Part shown: piece after piece, positions 61,701 to 64,000 of the stretch | Layout of the letters: every line of letters begins with the position of its first letter | How positions within the stretch are numbered: the first letter of the stretch is position 1 | Source: Peristeroidobacter soli | Lineage (GTDB): Bacteria; Pseudomonadota; Gammaproteobacteria; Steroidobacterales; Steroidobacteraceae | DNA length: 64,000 nucleotides | Direction: 5' to 3' | NCBI RefSeq assembly: GCF_004138485.1 | Contig: NZ_RYEV01000004.1 | Coordinates: forward strand, 1,176,803 to 1,240,802 | Program-made: the position numbers and the translations under genes | The notes under the pieces: model-generated | Told to the model about the DNA's origin: nothing | Seen by the model: only the letters and a program-made list of their open reading frames with translations | Database searches by the model: none

Positions 61701-62019
61701 CGCTCGCCACCCGGTAGCTCAAGCCCGCGGGGTCGAGCAACTCGCTCAGCGCCGCTCGGATCGAGCGCTCGCCGGTGACGCCGCGCGTGGCCTCGCGACG
61801 GATGTCGCCATTCACGACGACCTGAATGCGTGTCTGCTGTGAGAACCGGAATAGCGCCGTGCCGAGATCCTGGGCGGCGATGTTGAAATCAACGGTGCGG
61901 TCCAGATCCATACCGAGCGCCGACAAGGGCGACGCGAGCAGGCCCGTGGCGAGGACCACCGCGGTGACCCGGTTCCATGCACGTCGGAGGCGCGATCCAA
62001 CACATCGTTCAGCCGTCAT
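58783..62019 (-). CDS. STN-domain TonB-dependent receptor (cassette F)
   Basis: 1078 aa from the ATG at 62019 (a GTG one codon upstream is also in frame; GGGAG lies in front). Basic N-terminus and hydrophobic export segment (VTAVVLATGLLASPLSA), STN domain about 40-112 (ALFRFSQQTRIQVVVNGDIRREATRG, ALSELLDPAGLSYRVASDDSIAIGK), linker with LRLAQAE at 138-144, TonB-box-like QEVIVTGSRI at about 166, plug (SSFINLRGLGENRTLVLIDGRR, ASAVYGADAVSGVVNVKLKRNFEG) and a barrel ending in FVLGLKKAF. Its promoter block matches that of its sigma gene. Confidence 0.93.
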   Translation of the reverse strand: MTAERCVGSRLRRAWNRVTAVVLATGLLASPLSALGMDLDRTVDFNIAAQDLGTALFRFSQQTRIQVVVNGDIRREATRGVTGERSIRAALSELLDPAGLSYRVASDDSIAIGKVAETHLPAAAFVPTNYISHDSPPLRLAQAETVAPPASSSSAGSEKLADHVQEVIVTGSRIARSGFDTPTPTTMISTEQIQQTGLVDTGQIMMQNPQISVGLGATNDTFNRDLGSSFINLRGLGENRTLVLIDGRRRVSGSREGSQVDLASIPPGIIDSIEIITGGASAVYGADAVSGVVNVKLKRNFEGFETSITSGLSQEGGAESYSANLLGGGFFAEGRGHASFGLSAQESKVLRYTDRDFAFGPDAVAFVNNPANTGPNDGIPDRMMIYDPHTIGSAYQPTFVIAGQRYVWDEGLVTFNPSNCYNNASSCAGGPYGYNNRERTLRNPRTGVSAISNLRYELTSAVNFLAGFDFSYAKTATNGQSFFDTGMSLTRANPTIPDEVAALMDANGLTRLTVGSVQEDRLGNKQYENNRYTFTLSLGFEGKFAERFDWETFAQYGRRTQNYQISNTRIEARFFEALNAIADPVTGATVCASATARAAGCVPVDVFSGRAATAQEKAYWSYALNRKVENEQTLAGFQLTGELFELPAGPLGFAFGGEYRKDTLSASDDGLAARGELYRTDNGAQPVNASTDVMEAFVETVVPVLKDVPFVERFEVEGALRFSDYSSIGSTTAWKLGAEWAPVRDVRFRVTRSESVRAPNIIELFGPESRGTLNITQDPCDVSSINLAPNREANCRALGVPAGWIDPAASLALLTVLGGNQSLMEETSKSWTFGVVLTPSFLPRLRLSADWWTIEIDDAIQTLDGNSIVDKCVDSPSLDNVFCPLVTRGNLIGVNDAYAISRIDLRQVNVGRLSAKGVDVSVAYGFDADSLWSALAGNLDLRLSLVYLAELEELVDANDPTSLLIKDGEYKDPTWRGLLSVGYRLDKLTSSWNIRYVGSSSLDAQRSREFNVYGVPAKFYHDLFVGYELFEKTDVSFSVNNLMNQKPPQLPLLNAGAGDASLYDNIGRYFVLGLKKAF

Positions 62020-62102
62020 CACACTCTCCCTAAAGTGTTGCCGCCCCCAGATTGTGTCGTCCCCGCCCCACCGTCGACGGCGGGTGATTGTTCTTGTCTG
62101 GG

Positions 62103-62134
62103 AGCTATGACGAATGGCGCGCGCGTTGTTGTAC
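62103..62134 (-). promoter_or_regulatory. Predicted ECF promoter of cassette F receptor
   Basis: GTAC (62134-62131, minus strand), 18 bases ending in CATT, then CGTCATAGCT (62112-62103). The cassette F sigma gene shows the identical 10-base block preceded by CATA and GTAC at the same distance. An A6 tract lies 13 bases upstream. Confidence 0.7.
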
Positions 62135-62168
62135 GCCGGCCGTGAATTTTTTGTGACGCTGCGAGCGT

Positions 62169-63134
62169 CTACTTGCGACTCAACAGCACGTCGCCGTTGG
62201 CGAGCGGTTCGATGTCGATGTCATAAGCTTGATTCACGCCCGCCAGCCAACCATCGAGCGAAGCGGCGAAAGCCGTGCCGGTGAATGGAATTCTGGCCAC
62301 TTCGGGATCGGTGATGATGATCTTGCGCGTCGAATAGCGATTCAGATCCTCGACCACCGAGCCGAGCGGCTCGTAGATGTAGGCGAGCTCACCGTTGCGC
62401 CAGGCCAGCACGGTTGCAGGATCGACGCTGGCGAGCGATGCGGTTCGTTGCTTCGCGAAGTACGTGAGCTGATAGCCCGCCTCGGTTCGCCACACAGCCT
62501 CTTTGCGATCCTGGGTCATGCCGCGCACCTCGACAGTGCCTTCCTCGACCGTCACGGTGATCTTGTCGCGATACCTCCTGACATCGAAGGCCGTGCCCAC
62601 GGCTGTGACACTGACTTCCCCCGCACGCACCACGAAGGAGCGCGCCTCGTCATGCTTGACCTTGAAGTAGGCTTCGCCGGAAGACAGATCGAGCTGCCGA
62701 TTGGGACCGTTGAAATCCATGTTCACTCGGCTGCGCGCGCCCAGAATCATTTTCGAACCGTCCGGGAGCGTGGTAGCGCGATGGGGCAGCGAGGCCGTGG
62801 ATTGTGTCGGCGCCGTTGCGCTCGTGACGTCATATCGCGACATCAATAGGGTCGCAGTGATGACGGCGATACCGGCGGCGATCGCCCACGCGGCGATGAG
62901 CCGCGGGCGCTGCATCCGGAATCCCGGCGCTTCCTTGAGCGCGTCCAGATTGCGCCATTGACGCTGGACCTGCTCGAACGCGGCAAAGTTTTCCGGGTCC
63001 TCGTCGCACCAACGCAGCCAGTCGAGATATTCGGCCTCGGTCCGGCCGGCTCCCTCCAGGCGCACCAGCCAGTCGCTGGCCTCGCTCAGTCGACGCGCCC
63101 GTCGCTGATCGACCGCTCGCTCCGTCGATGTCAT
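62169..63134 (-). CDS. FecR-family anti-sigma factor / sensor (cassette F)
   Basis: 321 aa from the ATG at 63134, which overlaps the sigma stop as ATGA; an ATG five codons upstream is in frame but lies further inside the sigma gene. N-terminal segment (ARRLSEASDWLVRLEGAGRTEAEYLDWLRWCDEDPENFAAFEQVQRQW), membrane helix about 79-97 (RLIAAWAIAAGIAVITATLLM), FecR domain (PHRATTLPDGSKMILGARSRV, GEAYFKVKHDEARSFVVRAG, GTAFDVRRYRDKITVTVEEG) and a C-terminal STN-like domain (LGSVVEDLNRYSTRKIIITDPEVARIPFTGTAF). Confidence 0.92.
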   Translation of the reverse strand: MTSTERAVDQRRARRLSEASDWLVRLEGAGRTEAEYLDWLRWCDEDPENFAAFEQVQRQWRNLDALKEAPGFRMQRPRLIAAWAIAAGIAVITATLLMSRYDVTSATAPTQSTASLPHRATTLPDGSKMILGARSRVNMDFNGPNRQLDLSSGEAYFKVKHDEARSFVVRAGEVSVTAVGTAFDVRRYRDKITVTVEEGTVEVRGMTQDRKEAVWRTEAGYQLTYFAKQRTASLASVDPATVLAWRNGELAYIYEPLGSVVEDLNRYSTRKIIITDPEVARIPFTGTAFAASLDGWLAGVNQAYDIDIEPLANGDVLLSRK

Positions 63135-63721
63135 GGGATGACCTTCCATGATTCCGCGGAGGAATGACCTTCACACCGCAGACAGATATAAACCAGTGCA
63201 CGACGGATATATCGGCGCACCATGCGCTCCTTCAAACCGGTGAGCGCCGCCACTTCTTCGATCGAACGATCCGCCAGCTTGTGCAGTGTGAATATTTTAC
63301 GGCAGGTGTCGGGCAGCTCGGCGACGGCCTGCTTCAGGAGGATGAGCTCCTGAGCGGCGATCGCCGCGCGCTCACCGTGCGGCTCGGCGAACAAATCGTC
63401 GGCCGGCTCCAGCCGGTCGATCTGGCCCCGGATGCGTCGCTGGCGGATCCGATCGATAGCCAGGTTCTCGGCGATCCGATACAGGTAAGAGCGCAGGTAG
63501 CTGATCGCGCCCGATTTGTCTTCGAGCTGCAGCAGCTTGACGTAGGCCTCCTGCGCGATCTCCATGGCCTCCTGCTCATCCTTGAGCCGGGTCATGAGCA
63601 GGCCCACCAGCTTGCGATTGTGCTCGCGAAACAGGTGGACGACGGCGTCCGCATGACGATGCCCGGCCGTTGCATCCTGGTCGGGTGGCTGCGCCTGTGC
63701 GGTGAGCTCGGTGGAATTCAC
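63131..63721 (-). CDS. ECF RNA polymerase sigma factor (cassette F)
   Basis: 196 aa from a GTG at 63721. Region 2 (EQEAMEIAQEAYVKLLQLEDKSGAISYLRSYLYRIAENLAIDRIRQRRI) and region 4 (LPDTCRKIFTLHKLADRSIEEVAALTGLKERMVRRYIRRALVYICLRC) are complete. The recognition helix LKERMVRRYI differs from the other five sigma factors. A GGAGGGAAGG sequence lies about 14 bases before the GTG, a long but usable spacing. Confidence 0.92.
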   Translation of the reverse strand: MNSTELTAQAQPPDQDATAGHRHADAVVHLFREHNRKLVGLLMTRLKDEQEAMEIAQEAYVKLLQLEDKSGAISYLRSYLYRIAENLAIDRIRQRRIRGQIDRLEPADDLFAEPHGERAAIAAQELILLKQAVAELPDTCRKIFTLHKLADRSIEEVAALTGLKERMVRRYIRRALVYICLRCEGHSSAESWKVIP

Positions 63722-63751
63722 AACGACTCTGCGACCTTCCCTCCACTGTAT

Positions 63752-63783
63752 AGCTATGACGTATGAACCGGGAAAACCGGTAC
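63752..63783 (-). promoter_or_regulatory. Predicted ECF (autoregulatory) promoter of cassette F sigma gene
   Basis: GTAC (63783-63780, minus strand), 18 bases ending in CATA, then CGTCATAGCT (63761-63752). Located in the 81-base gap between the partial peptidase gene and the sigma gene. Confidence 0.7.
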
Positions 63784-63802
63784 TCGCCGCAACGACCGGC
63801 CC

Positions 63803-64000
63803 TCAGCCCGCTTCCTCGAGCGGTGGCGCAACTTCTTCGAACCACGCCTGGATCCGCTCCAGCAGGTCGCGACTGTTGGCCGGGCTCTGGATGCCGTGCC
63901 CCTCGCCCCAATAACGAACGAAGCGCGCCCGCTTGCCCTGGCGATAGAGCGCGTTGAAGAACTCCTCGCCCTGCTGAATCGCCACGTAATCCATGTCCCC
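63803..64000 (-). CDS. S9 peptidase, C-terminal end only (gene enters from the right edge)
   Basis: The last 65 codons of a gene whose start lies beyond base 64000. The frame opens with GDMDYVAIQQGEEFFNALYRQGKRARFVRYWGEGHGIQSPAN, containing the catalytic Asp (GDMD) and His (EGHGIQS) of an S9 peptidase. It differs from the end of the cassette C peptidase at only a few positions up to that point, then diverges in the last ~20 residues (QAWFEEVAPPLEEAG). It probably closes a further receptor cassette to the right, which this window cannot show. Confidence 0.88.
   Translation of the reverse strand, partial: GDMDYVAIQQGEEFFNALYRQGKRARFVRYWGEGHGIQSPANSRDLLERIQAWFEEVAPPLEEAG

Noticed and set aside
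62155-62169. GACGCT-GCG-AGCGTC hairpin at the end of the cassette F fecR gene as a terminator
   Set aside because: Six pairs, partly inside the coding end, and the neighbouring T-run is on the wrong side for either direction of transcription.
1-64000. CRISPR arrays, insertion sequences, tRNA/rRNA genes, siderophore or iron-uptake genes
   Set aside because: No regularly spaced repeats, transposase-like proteins, cloverleaf or rRNA sequences, or iron-acquisition enzymes were recognised. The FecIR-type systems here are therefore not assigned to iron.

Overview
The window is GC-rich, gene-dense DNA with a proteobacterial character. It carries many TonB-dependent outer-membrane receptors with N-terminal signalling (STN) domains, FecI/FecR-type regulators, a Fic-type winged helix, and a glutaryl-CoA dehydrogenase locus. 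The gene content resembles large-genome peptide- and polymer-scavenging Gammaproteobacteria (Steroidobacter- or Xanthomonadales-like), but a Caulobacter/sphingomonad-type alphaproteobacterium cannot be excluded. I see no tRNA, rRNA, CRISPR array, insertion sequence or phage gene. No stretch above about 300 bases lacks a gene or gene remnant.

The layout is dominated by six copies of one module on the minus strand: an ECF sigma factor, then a FecR anti-sigma/sensor, then an STN-type TonB receptor, plus one or more exported hydrolases. I call them A to F. A (1-16269) has nine genes: sigma, FecR, a beta-propeller amidohydrolase, receptor, tricorn-like S41 protease, a CocE hydrolase fused to DUF885, a beta-lactamase-fold hydrolase, a LysR DNA-binding domain without a sensor domain, and an N-acyl-D-amino-acid deacylase cut by the window edge. 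B (16498-22540) ends in a sulfatase, C (30493-37573) in an S9 peptidase, D (41095-49244) in an S8 subtilase, E (49330-56114) in a lasso-peptide-isopeptidase-like S9 enzyme, and F (56260-63721) in a glutamyl-endopeptidase-like S9 enzyme. A seventh peptidase enters from the right edge.

Between the cassettes lie other genes. These are a hormone-sensitive-lipase-type hydrolase facing a secreted-repeat protein (22.7-25.2 kb), a frameshifted remnant of a lasso-isopeptidase-like gene (25.3-25.6 kb), an orphan winged helix (25.7-26.1 kb), an orphan STN-less receptor divergent from a diguanylate cyclase (26.1-30.5 kb), and a divergent LysR / glutaryl-CoA dehydrogenase / CoA-transferase locus (37.6-41.1 kb).

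The main result is regulatory. Upstream of both the sigma gene and the receptor gene of the same cassette there is a matching two-block motif at identical spacing: A = AATGTCG-N18-CGTCTWC, B and E = GGTKTCC-N16-CRCTCTNAY, D = TGGGAG-N21-CACYTAG, F = GTAC-N18-CGTCATAGCT. Each pair spans 32 bases (34 in D), usually behind an A/T-rich tract. These look like cassette-specific ECF promoters. B and E share one specificity and have similar sigma region-4 recognition helices. The model is an array of surface-signalling circuits. In each, a ligand on the receptor would act through STN and FecR to release a sigma factor that transcribes its own operon and the receptor-hydrolase operon. The hydrolase would then digest the imported peptide or sulfated substrate in the envelope. 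The substrates are inferred from enzyme families only.
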